Source: Thermoplasmatales archaeon ex4484_6
Lineage (GTDB): Archaea; Thermoplasmatota; Penumbrarchaeia; Penumbrarchaeales; Penumbrarchaeaceae
Direction of reading: 5' to 3'
DNA length: 14,761 bases
NCBI GenBank assembly: GCA_002254385.1
Contig: NJDO01000050.1
Location: 1-14,761, forward strand
Shown here one piece after another: positions 1 to 5,994 of this stretch (position 1 is the first letter of the stretch; the number at the start of each line of letters is the position of its first letter). The notes under the pieces were generated by a model. It worked only from the letters and a program-made list of their open reading frames with translations. It searched no databases and was not told the origin of the DNA. The translations under genes and the position numbers were made by a program.

Positions 1-29
1 TGCCAAAAATATCATTTCGATTATTGCGT

Positions 30-78
30 GTTGGCCCATTCTTCGAACTACAAAATAAGAGAAACAGAATGGGCCAAC
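30..78. repeat. 13-bp perfect inverted repeat spanning the tRNA-Ile 3' end and its trailer
   Basis: GTTGGCCCATTCT at 30-42 is the exact reverse complement of AGAATGGGCCAAC at 66-78, separated by 23 nt. The right arm contains the 3' acceptor strand, the discriminator base and the first trailer bases of tRNA-Ile. In the tRNA precursor the downstream arm could therefore pair with the acceptor 3' strand. The spacer is T-rich on the tRNA strand. The arm at 30-42 has no T-arm or other tRNA part next to it, so it is not the end of a second complete tRNA. Confidence 0.85.
48..65 (-). terminator. T-rich tract after tRNA-Ile
   Basis: Read on the minus strand, this stretch downstream of the tRNA 3' end is pyrimidine-rich with runs of three and four T (GTTTCTCTTATTTTG). 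Archaeal RNA polymerase commonly terminates at such U-rich tracts. If it stops here, the second arm of the 30-78 inverted repeat would not be transcribed. Confidence 0.4.
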
Positions 79-143
79 CCGGATTTGAACCGGGGACCTC
101 TCGGTTATCAGCCGAGTGCTCCACCAAGCTAAGCTACTGGCCC
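70..143 (-). tRNA. tRNA-Ile (anticodon GAU)
   Basis: The minus strand folds as a full cloverleaf. The acceptor stem is GGGCCAG with TTGGCCC (one G-U pair) and the discriminator is A at position 70. The D-arm region is AGCTTAGCTTGGTGGAGC. The anticodon stem CTCGG/CCGAG closes the loop CTGATAA, giving anticodon GAU. The T-arm is CCCGG-TTCAAAT-CCGGG. CCA is not encoded: after the discriminator the trailer reads TTC, so CCA must be added after transcription, as is common in archaea. There is no intron. The gene lies 68 bp beyond the stop of the subtilase gene in the same orientation but has its own TATA-like element. Confidence 0.96.
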
Positions 144-176
144 GTTAGGTTCGCTGGGAGGCCATAAGGTCAACTT

Positions 177-186
177 TCATTTAAGG
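177..186 (-). promoter_or_regulatory. TATA-like element of tRNA-Ile
   Basis: On the minus strand the sequence CCTTAAATGA, preceded by an A-rich BRE-like stretch, lies about 38 nt ahead of the mature tRNA 5' end. A start about 25 nt downstream would leave a short 5' leader for RNase P. The assignment rests on spacing and composition only. Confidence 0.5.
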
Positions 187-211
187 TTTTCTTCAGGGCC
201 CTTTGACCATT

Positions 212-2593
212 TCAGGAAGAGAGCTTCCTCTTCTTCCATGCCTTTTTGTATCCAAGATATCCGGCTGCGGCAATCATACTCACTATCAGCAGCACCCAGA
301 GCCATGCAAGGTCGGCTCCACCTTCCCCGGAAGGAGCTTCCTCATGAAGAGGAGTTATCCTCCCCAGGTCATAGACATACTCGGTCATGTTGATCGAGGT
401 CCCTTCCACCTCCGAACCGAAGGGGATCAATGGTTTCCAGTATGCCACACCCGCATGGGGATCCTGAATGTCCAGAGTATGACCTCCGGAGGTCATCGTC
501 ATGTTGAGGGAGATCGTGAACTCGGTCCTGACCTCCTTGTACTGGCTCTCCCTGAACCTCTCTCCCAGGTTCCAGTCCACTCCTCTTCCTTCCACGTTGA
601 AGGACCAGTAGGAGCCGTATGCATCGGCGGGGATCGAGATGACGGATACCCTGGAATCGGCAAGGAGATCTCCGGTCTGTGTCCAATCGGGTCTTCCGTC
701 ACCCGTCTGATCTATCGTAACGTAAAGTGATGCGACCCTCTTGCCGTCGGTGTCCCAGGGATCGTACGTGAACCTCACCTCCATCTCGCTTGCCCCCTCG
801 GGTATGAAGACCATCTTCGAGGTATCGTGGTTCACCGGAATGACGGACGTTGTCTGGTTCGAGAACCTGGACCACTCACCGTTCCATGCGGTATACAGCC
901 TGTCGGTGTTGTAGGTCCTCTGCCTCTCCACCATGGCAGCCTCGTATCTCGATACGGCCGCCTTCACACAGGCATCCGGATAGTCGGGCACGCCGTCACC
1001 ATCGAAATCACGGGTCCTCAGCTCCTTAAGAGCAAGGGCGATCCCGACCGCCCTGTCCACCCGAACGAGACCGAAACCCTGGGCAAAATCGAAGGGTTCA
1101 CCGTTCCATCCCAGGGAATAGTTCTGGGGGATGTTGTTCTCCGCAAGAGGGTCCCCGCCGTCCGAGGGGGGCACGTATCTTGCGGAAGCTTCCAGTATGA
1201 GCTCCACCTCGTGGACCCTGTTCCTGGAATCGTTGACCCATCCCGCATCGAGCTTCTCCTGCTCCGCTTCCTCGTAGATATCCGACATGCGCAGATCCGG
1301 ATACGCCTGAAGGATAAGCGCCGCGACCCCCGCGATGTGGGGAGTGGCCATTGATGTTCCCGATATTGCGAAATAATAGGGGTCGATGTTCGACAGCCCG
1401 CCTGCGCTCTGCTTTGTCATGGCGGATATGAGGGTCCTCCTTGCCGCCGTGGACCATATACCCACACCCGGGGCTCCCACGTCGGGGTAGGTGGTCAGTA
1501 TTCCATCCTGACCCCTCGACGAGAAGGACGCCACTCCCGAGCCGCCCCTCTCGAAGGCGGCAACGGCTATGTTCGAGGGTACGTTCCCGTAAGGATTGGT
1601 TTCGATGACGGTCCCGTCTCCCCCCGAGTTCGAGGCCGCAAACACCACAATTACATTGTTCTCGAAGGTTATCTTCTGCGAAAGGATGGATATGGTATCT
1701 TCCGGGTCGTAATCTCCCGGAGCCGGACCCCATGAATTGGAAACGACACGGATGGGATCTTCCCATTCGTATGTGTGACCCGGCTTTGAATGCATATACA
1801 CCCACTGGAGACCCCCCACGGCATTGAATATGGAAACGGCCTCACCGGTGGAGAGACCTATGAGCTTTGCACCGGGAGCCACACCTCTCCTCGCTCCGGC
1901 CGAGGCATCACCGTTCCCCGCAACGGTCCCGGCGCAGTGGGTCCCGTGACCCGAGGAGGTGTCCCCGTTCTCCACCTCCCTCCAGACCATGTTGGAATCG
2001 GACTTGTAGTTCTTCACAACCTTCTCACCGTAATCAAGATCAGGGTGACCAGCATCCACTCCGGAGTCAAGAACAACAACGGTTATCCCTTCCCCGTCGA
2101 TGGCAGGATATTCCTTCCCCACCGAATCCACCACCGGCATCTCCCAGGTCTTTGAAGCATTGATGGTCGTGGTGGTCTTCTCCATCATGAACTCCATCCT
2201 GGTATTGTTCTCGATCCAGAAGGTCCCGCCGTACCTCGATATCCTCTCCACGGCATCCCTGTTCCCCCTTACCAGAACGGCGGGGATGGAACTCATCCTG
2301 TGAAGGATCGTGAAGCCGGCATCCGCCGCAGCCTCCAGGTCGCGGTCCGACAGGGGGGGATCGAACTGGATCAACAGCTCGAGTTCACCGTCGGCTCCGG
2401 CTTCCCGAACGGCCTCATTGACGGAATCATCGATCTCTGTTGGTGAAACGTGTCCTCCGTACCAGAACTCATTATCGAATCCGAAAGGTGTCTCATCCGG
2501 GCCCTCATCAGCGGATGCTCCCAAGATCAGGATCGTCGAAGCTCCGAGAATAAGTATCAGGATCACCGCTGAATACATGTGGTCCGATCTCAT
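212..2593 (-). CDS. Secreted, membrane-anchored subtilisin-like serine protease (family S8)
   Basis: This is a 793-residue S8 endopeptidase. A signal peptide lies at about residues 8-28. An I9-like propeptide region follows at about 70-135. The catalytic domain carries Asp176 (VVLDSGVD), His216 (GHGTHCAGT), oxyanion Asn322 (AASNSGG) and Ser414 (GTSMATPH), so the active site is complete. An aspartate-rich, thrombospondin-3-like calcium motif (DFDGDGVPDYPD) begins at about 529. A beta-rich C-terminal domain leads to one transmembrane helix (about 762-781) and a basic tail, KKAWKKRKLSS. The predicted product is exported, matures by propeptide removal and stays anchored with its protease domain outside. 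I chose ATG 2593 because AGAGG lies 7 nt upstream; the in-frame ATG at 2611 would add six residues. Substrates are unknown. The giant surface protein in this window is a possible client, but nothing in the sequence shows it. Confidence 0.95.
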   Translation of the reverse strand: MRSDHMYSAVILILILGASTILILGASADEGPDETPFGFDNEFWYGGHVSPTEIDDSVNEAVREAGADGELELLIQFDPPLSDRDLEAAADAGFTILHRMSSIPAVLVRGNRDAVERISRYGGTFWIENNTRMEFMMEKTTTTINASKTWEMPVVDSVGKEYPAIDGEGITVVVLDSGVDAGHPDLDYGEKVVKNYKSDSNMVWREVENGDTSSGHGTHCAGTVAGNGDASAGARRGVAPGAKLIGLSTGEAVSIFNAVGGLQWVYMHSKPGHTYEWEDPIRVVSNSWGPAPGDYDPEDTISILSQKITFENNVIVVFAASNSGGDGTVIETNPYGNVPSNIAVAAFERGGSGVASFSSRGQDGILTTYPDVGAPGVGIWSTAARRTLISAMTKQSAGGLSNIDPYYFAISGTSMATPHIAGVAALILQAYPDLRMSDIYEEAEQEKLDAGWVNDSRNRVHEVELILEASARYVPPSDGGDPLAENNIPQNYSLGWNGEPFDFAQGFGLVRVDRAVGIALALKELRTRDFDGDGVPDYPDACVKAAVSRYEAAMVERQRTYNTDRLYTAWNGEWSRFSNQTTSVIPVNHDTSKMVFIPEGASEMEVRFTYDPWDTDGKRVASLYVTIDQTGDGRPDWTQTGDLLADSRVSVISIPADAYGSYWSFNVEGRGVDWNLGERFRESQYKEVRTEFTISLNMTMTSGGHTLDIQDPHAGVAYWKPLIPFGSEVEGTSINMTEYVYDLGRITPLHEEAPSGEGGADLAWLWVLLIVSMIAAAGYLGYKKAWKKRKLSS

Positions 2594-2643
2594 GGGAAAA
2601 CCTCTGTACATTCTCAGTAGGTCAACTCCATGAGGATTTCATG

Positions 2644-2655
2644 AATAAATGTATC
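2644..2655 (-). promoter_or_regulatory. Possible TATA element of the subtilase gene
   Basis: On the minus strand the AT-rich element ACATTTATTC precedes the subtilase gene. It predicts a start near 2620, leaving a leader of about 28 nt to ATG 2593 that includes the AGAGG ribosome-binding site. The match to an archaeal TATA box is only fair, and read-through from the small membrane gene upstream is also possible. Confidence 0.4.
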
Positions 2656-2689
2656 GGTTGAAAACCTGAATGAAGTCGGAAATACCGGT

Positions 2690-3001
2690 TCACATTCTGG
2701 ACCTGACCACGGATATTATGCGCCGGGATATCGTGGGGTTTATTCCCTGCACCATGACAAGGTCCTCTGGGATGGCCTCGGAGAAATCGTTGGGGGAAGG
2801 TGCCGGTTCCTCCCGGGAAGGTTCACCGGATGAAGCTCCATGCGGTCTGACATCGAAATACCAGTAGGTGAGAGCGAACAGAATGGCGAAGGTGAATACA
2901 CCCCCGCCTATCAATGCCGCGGGAGTGCCCACAAGGAAACCCGATAATCCGGCGATAATGATGGATATTCCGGCTATTCCCAGCAACCAGTGTGTCTTCA
3001 C
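2690..3001 (-). CDS. Small two-helix membrane protein of unknown function
   Basis: This 103-residue protein starts at a GTG codon (2999-3001). Two hydrophobic helices at about residues 5-26 and 28-48 are separated by a short turn with GTPAA. A Pro/Glu/Ser-rich linker (about 56-72) leads to a C-terminal segment containing DLVMVQGINPTISRRI. That segment loosely resembles the helix-hairpin-helix pattern 'DL..I.GIGP....L', but it is too short for a firm call. A TATA element about 30 nt upstream suggests a very short leader or a leaderless message. The gene precedes the subtilase on the same strand with a gap of about 96 bp and is divergent from the alcohol dehydrogenase. I do not recognise the family. 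High confidence that the frame is real rests on its membrane pattern and promoter spacing. Confidence 0.75.
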   Translation of the reverse strand: MKTHWLLGIAGISIIIAGLSGFLVGTPAALIGGGVFTFAILFALTYWYFDVRPHGASSGEPSREEPAPSPNDFSEAIPEDLVMVQGINPTISRRIISVVRSRM

Positions 3002-3028
3002 GCGTATCGATGATGACTACGGAGGAGG

Positions 3029-3053
3029 GATATTTAATTCTGTCGGAAATATC
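3029..3053. promoter_or_regulatory. Inverted repeat overlapping a TATA element in the divergent region
   Basis: GATATTT (3029-3035) and AAATATC (3047-3053) form a perfect 7-bp inverted repeat with an 11-nt spacer. On the minus strand, AATTAAATATC within it is a good TATA element for the small membrane gene, about 30 nt ahead of its GTG. The symmetry could be a regulator binding site that would occlude TBP, or chance in an AT-rich promoter. Confidence 0.5.
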
Positions 3054-3084
3054 AGCTCATGAGGGGAAACTGGCTTCACCGGCT

Positions 3085-3101
3085 GAGGGTTCGATTCCCT
3101 C
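3085..3101 (+). other. Orphan tRNA T-arm-like hairpin (B-box match)
   Basis: GAGGG-TTCGATT-CCCTC has a perfect 5-bp stem and 7-nt loop. It contains GGTTCGATTCC, which fits the tRNA T-arm/B-box consensus. It is followed by TTCTTCC, which could pair with GGAGGAG at 3021-3027 using two G-U pairs, giving a type-II tRNA length of 88 nt. No proper D-arm or anticodon arm can be drawn between them, and position 8 is G rather than U. It is therefore best read as a tRNA fragment or a mimic, not a functional tRNA. Confidence 0.45.
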
Positions 3102-3155
3102 TTCTTCCTTTCCGGCATCGCTCCCCGACAGAATGGGACCGGATGTGGGGATACA

Positions 3156-3163
3156 GTTATATC
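3156..3163 (+). promoter_or_regulatory. TATA element of the alcohol dehydrogenase gene
   Basis: GTTATATC lies about 60 nt before ATG 3220 and predicts a start near 3185, giving a leader of about 35 nt that includes GGGAGC. Its presence inside the upstream extension of the reading frame (which opens at 2992) argues that the extension is not translated. A run of seven T (3168-3174) follows it. Confidence 0.5.
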
Positions 3164-3219
3164 GGGCTTTTTTTCTTCCCCTGCAGGAAGAACGCTATCC
3201 GAACGGGAGCTGCGATCCG

Positions 3220-4323
3220 ATGTCGGGAGAGATCATCTTCAGGACACCCATCACCTTCGGCTGGGATGTATTCGACGAGCTCCCGGAGCATATCCCTCAG
3301 GGGAATATCATGCTCATACTCGGAAGAGGTTCCGCTGATAGGTTGAAACTGAAGGAAAGGATAGGTTCCATGATGGCTGGGGAAATGGCTGTCTTCTCGG
3401 GGGTGGAACCCAACCCTTCATCCGCCACCGTGGAGAGAGGAGCCAGGGAGATAAGGGAAAACGATCCGGACATCATAATTGCAGCGGGAGGGGGCTCCGT
3501 GATGGACGCGGCGAAGTTCATGTCCTTAATCGCCGTGCATGGCGGAACCGTTATGGATTACATAACGGGAAAAAGAACACCTCCCGACGGAGGGCTCCCC
3601 GTCTATGCCATACCGACGACCCCGGGCACATCATCGGAGATCACACCCTTCACTGTCGTCACCGACGACAGGATCGGAAACAAGGTCGGATTGAGGCATC
3701 CTTCCCTCTTTCCCAGGGGAGCCATCATCGATCCATCACTCACCGTGAGCCTTCCCCCCCGTCAGACAGCAGCCACCGGTCTGGATATACTCTCTCATGC
3801 GGTGGAGAGCTTCTGGTCCAGGAACGCAACGCCCCTTACAAGGGAGTTTTCCCTGAGGTCCGTTTCGCTCGTAAGGGAACATCTGCAGGGGGCATACGAT
3901 GATGGAGCCTCCCGCCCGCAAAGGGAGGGCATCAGCCTCGCCTCCGTCCTGGCGGGCATGGCATTCTCCAATACCGGAACCACCATCTGTCATTCCATCT
4001 CATATCCCATAACCTATGATTCCGGGCTCCCTCACGGAATGGCGGTAGCCCTGTCCCTGGGACCCGCTTTCGAACTTCTCCGGAAAAAGGGGTTCGAGGG
4101 CCTTCGACCACTTGCGGAGGCCTTCGGCTCCAACACGCGGGATTTCAGAAAGGACCTTGAATCGTTCATGAGGTCAATAGGTTCTCCAACCACCCTGGAG
4201 GAGGCGGGTTTCACCGGAGGGGAGAAACGGATCATGGACACCGACATGACCGCTCTTCTCCGGAACTTCCCCGTTTCCCTGGATGAAGGGGACCTCGAAT
4301 GGATCATCCGGGCGATATCCTGA
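3220..4323 (+). CDS. Iron-containing alcohol dehydrogenase (group III)
   Basis: This 367-residue NAD(P)-dependent oxidoreductase interconverts alcohols and aldehydes or ketones in the cytoplasm. The N-terminal half has a dinucleotide-binding pattern (IIIAAGGGSVMDAAK, about residues 85-99) and the family motif TPGTSSE (134-140). The helical C-terminal half carries the four metal ligands: Asp189 and His193 in GLDILSHAVE, His258 in ICHSIS and His272 in LPHG. The length is close to the usual 380. The frame is open back to 2992, but the upstream part reads as low-complexity and contains the probable promoter. ATG 3220 begins a typical family N-terminus, with GGGAGC about 10 nt upstream. Substrate and cofactor metal cannot be told from sequence. 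The gene appears monocistronic. Confidence 0.95.
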   Translation: MSGEIIFRTPITFGWDVFDELPEHIPQGNIMLILGRGSADRLKLKERIGSMMAGEMAVFSGVEPNPSSATVERGAREIRENDPDIIIAAGGGSVMDAAKFMSLIAVHGGTVMDYITGKRTPPDGGLPVYAIPTTPGTSSEITPFTVVTDDRIGNKVGLRHPSLFPRGAIIDPSLTVSLPPRQTAATGLDILSHAVESFWSRNATPLTREFSLRSVSLVREHLQGAYDDGASRPQREGISLASVLAGMAFSNTGTTICHSISYPITYDSGLPHGMAVALSLGPAFELLRKKGFEGLRPLAEAFGSNTRDFRKDLESFMRSIGSPTTLEEAGFTGGEKRIMDTDMTALLRNFPVSLDEGDLEWIIRAIS

Positions 4324-4354
4324 GAATCATGCGATCCGTCCCTGATATGAAAAA

Positions 4355-4386
4355 TCTGATACGAATGATAATACATTCGTATCTGA
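4355..4386. repeat. 13-bp inverted repeat with one mismatch after the dehydrogenase gene
   Basis: TCTGATACGAATG (4355-4367) and CATTCGTATCTGA (4374-4386) are reverse complements except for one position, with a 6-nt loop ATAATA. The inner 10 bp pair perfectly. The repeat lies 31 bp after the stop codon. There is no T-tract directly after it; the next bases are a C-rich run. It may be an RNA-stabilising or terminating hairpin for the dehydrogenase message, or a dyad operator for the downstream gene. Confidence 0.75.
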
Positions 4387-4460
4387 ACTCCTAACCCCCG
4401 CCCCCCGAGGTATGGTCGGTAAGAGGAATCAATGAGTGTTCAAAGAGAACTACGACTGGA

Positions 4461-4466
4461 TTTTTT
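4461..4466 (+). terminator. T6 tract in the spacer after the dehydrogenase gene
   Basis: Six consecutive T on the plus strand between the dehydrogenase stop and the next gene are a candidate archaeal U-tract terminator, about 140 nt past the stop. No hairpin is attached. Apart from this, the inverted repeat and a TATA-like site, the 233-bp spacer shows nothing I can identify. Confidence 0.3.
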
Positions 4467-4474
4467 GAATTTCC

Positions 4475-4482
4475 TATATGAT
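4475..4482 (+). promoter_or_regulatory. TATA-like element of the zinc-ribbon gene
   Basis: TATATGAT predicts a start near 4503, which lies after the in-frame ATG at 4497 and therefore favours translation from ATG 4557. A second AT-rich stretch (ACAATAATAAG, about 4514-4524) could serve instead. Confidence 0.4.
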
Positions 4483-4556
4483 GAGAAATAACACACATGG
4501 AGGGAGATTCTGCAAACAATAATAAGTATCGAACCGATAGAGGCCGGGTCGTTGAA

Positions 4557-5159
4557 ATGAACGGGATCGATAAGAAGTGCTCTCTTTGCGGTGCGGGGGA
4601 AGATGAGGAAGCTCCGGAGGAGTTTCTGGGCATTCCCGTGTGCGGTAAATGTTTTACGGACCTGGAACTGGGCAGCGTGGAGCCTGTGGACGGGGACCCC
4701 GTGCTCACGACCATACTCGATGAGAAGGGAACGCTGCTGCTCGGTGAGATCACGGCGTTGATGAGAAGGACGCGCAGGGAGCTTGGATGGAAGCTTCTCT
4801 CGGTCGCCCCTTACATATCCGACCAGGTGGAGGACCCGGTTCACAGGAGTATGATGGAATCGGGCCTGATAATAACTGGAAGCTCCATTATCAGGATGGG
4901 GACCGAGGAAGGTGATGGGTCCGATGAGGATGAAAGGTTCATAACACTGTTCCTGATTCTGGGCCAGTACCTGGATATATCAATACTCGGAAGGATCACC
5001 CGTGATGAGGGATTGGACGCCGAGAACATGCTGGACGGCATCGTCCTTTCCCGCCTGCACGACCATATCCTATTCGGGCTCCTCAGGTCTATCGAGGTTG
5101 AAGCCAGTTCGGAGGAGGAGACCGTGATCATCAACTCCATGAACCTGCTCGGATCCTGA
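4557..5159 (+). CDS. Zinc-ribbon protein of unknown function
   Basis: This is a 200-residue soluble protein. The N-terminus has two CxxC pairs (Cys8/Cys11 in CSLC and Cys29/Cys32 in CGKC), a typical zinc ribbon of the rubredoxin-knuckle type. Residues 50-115 look alpha/beta (TLLLGEITALMRR, then GLIITGSSIIRM). An acidic linker (about 117-127) leads to a helical C-terminal part (128-180) rich in Leu and Ile. I do not recognise a family beyond the zinc ribbon. The frame opens at ATG 4497, but the extra 20 codons are AT-rich and overlap promoter-like sequence, so I use ATG 4557. There is no clear Shine-Dalgarno site next to it. The stop is directly adjacent to the stop of the convergent membrane gene, so the two transcripts must overlap at their 3' ends. 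Confidence 0.8.
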   Translation: MNGIDKKCSLCGAGEDEEAPEEFLGIPVCGKCFTDLELGSVEPVDGDPVLTTILDEKGTLLLGEITALMRRTRRELGWKLLSVAPYISDQVEDPVHRSMMESGLIITGSSIIRMGTEEGDGSDEDERFITLFLILGQYLDISILGRITRDEGLDAENMLDGIVLSRLHDHILFGLLRSIEVEASSEEETVIINSMNLLGS

Positions 5160-5849
5160 TCACAGATTGTACTCGACGAACAGCATCACAAGGATGACGG
5201 AGATTATTCCTAGGGCAATCGTGATGAAGTGCAAAAAGAGGTCCAGAAGGGGTCTCTTTCTCCTCCTGCCGAGAGAGATCGTATTCGCGGGGGTCATCTC
5301 CTTGGCCTTCACGAGAGATAGGTATATACCCAGAAGGGATGAGATGAAGAGTACCCAGACGATCAGATAGGGGTCGGGATGCGAGAGCAGCGAGTATGCC
5401 GTGAGGAACGCGGAAGCCGTGACGATGACAATGGCCCATATCATGAAGATACCCCATCTTCCATGAACCACGTACCTCTTTCCCCCCTGGGGAAACAGAA
5501 GTTTGAACTGGTCCGGAAGGTGCCGATTCATGTCCCTGTCCCCCTCCACGACAAGTTTTGCCGGTCTGTCGGGGTCCAGATACAGCGAGCACCTCTCCCC
5601 CGACGGGTATGTAATGGTATAGTAGAAATACGAAGCATCATCGGGGATCCTTCCGATCTCCTTCCTGAGATCATCGAGAGAACTGTACTGATATGGTTGG
5701 GCCCTCGCAGAGAACATGATGAGCTCCTGGGGTTTCTCATCCCCGTACCCCTTCAGGAAACGAAGTGCCAGATCCCTGAACCTTTCCATGTATTCCACGG
5801 TCAGGTCCTGGGAACCCAGTTCGATTATGCTCTTCGATTTCGGACCCAT
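5160..5849 (-). CDS. Three-helix membrane protein of unknown function
   Basis: This 229-residue protein has an N-terminal soluble domain (about 1-130) and three predicted transmembrane helices at about 133-154, 161-181 and 201-225. A basic loop, GRRRKRP (194-200), lies before the last helix and probably faces the cytoplasm. The soluble part contains YFYYTITYPSGERCSLYLD, which looks like antiparallel beta strands. I do not recognise the family. The open frame extends to 5996, but ATG 5849 sits 27 nt from the centre of an excellent TATA box on the minus strand, so the message is probably leaderless from that ATG. The longer reading would translate the promoter. It converges with the zinc-ribbon gene with no intergenic space. 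Confidence 0.8.
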   Translation of the reverse strand: MGPKSKSIIELGSQDLTVEYMERFRDLALRFLKGYGDEKPQELIMFSARAQPYQYSSLDDLRKEIGRIPDDASYFYYTITYPSGERCSLYLDPDRPAKLVVEGDRDMNRHLPDQFKLLFPQGGKRYVVHGRWGIFMIWAIVIVTASAFLTAYSLLSHPDPYLIVWVLFISSLLGIYLSLVKAKEMTPANTISLGRRRKRPLLDLFLHFITIALGIISVILVMLFVEYNL

Positions 5850-5870
5850 CCGTTTTGAAAGCGGACCGGT

Positions 5871-5881
5871 CCATATATAAT
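5871..5881 (-). promoter_or_regulatory. TATA box of a leaderless gene
   Basis: On the minus strand the sequence reads GAACCATTATATATGG. TTATATATGG is a near-ideal archaeal TATA box with a purine-rich BRE-like stretch before it. Its centre is 27 nt upstream of the ATG ending at 5849, the spacing expected for a leaderless message. Confidence 0.75.
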
Positions 5882-5983
5882 GGTTCTTTTCAGTTTTCTT
5901 CAGGGAACGAAAGTCCCCCGACCGAGTCTTCAACGATAAACAATATGTAGTTAAGACCAATAGGGGACTTATGACACCTTCCT

Positions 5984-5990
5984 GGGAGGA
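5984..5990 (+). promoter_or_regulatory. Ribosome-binding site deciding the start of the ArcS-like gene
   Basis: GGGAGGA ends 4 nt before ATG 5995 and is complementary to the CCUCC core near the 3' end of archaeal 16S rRNA. It favours 5995 over the upstream in-frame ATG 5971. However, a TATA-like stretch near 5938-5946 would make a leaderless start at 5971 possible. Confidence 0.55.
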
Positions 5991-5994
5991 CACC

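Noticed and set aside
1098..1805. Open frames antisense to or out of frame with the subtilase gene
   Set aside because: They lie wholly within the S8 gene, whose catalytic motifs are all intact, and their translations show no recognisable domains.
3010..3086. C/D box small RNA (ATGATGA at 3010-3016, CTGA at 3083-3086)
   Set aside because: The boxes are about 77 nt apart, longer than usual, with no terminal stem and no convincing internal D'/C' pair.
3021..3109. A complete type-II tRNA gene on the plus strand
   Set aside because: Acceptor and T-arm can be drawn, but position 8 is G, there is no D-loop with GG in a valid arm, and no anticodon stem of five pairs exists. Only the T-arm is convincing.
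2992..3219. N-terminal extension of the alcohol dehydrogenase frame
   Set aside because: The extension crosses a TATA-like element, the T-arm hairpin and a T7 tract, overlaps the promoter of the divergent gene, and goes well beyond the family's normal N-terminus.
4497..4556. Twenty-codon extension of the zinc-ribbon protein from ATG 4497
   Set aside because: It is AT-rich, contains promoter-like sequence, and the predicted transcription start from the nearest TATA lies downstream of it.
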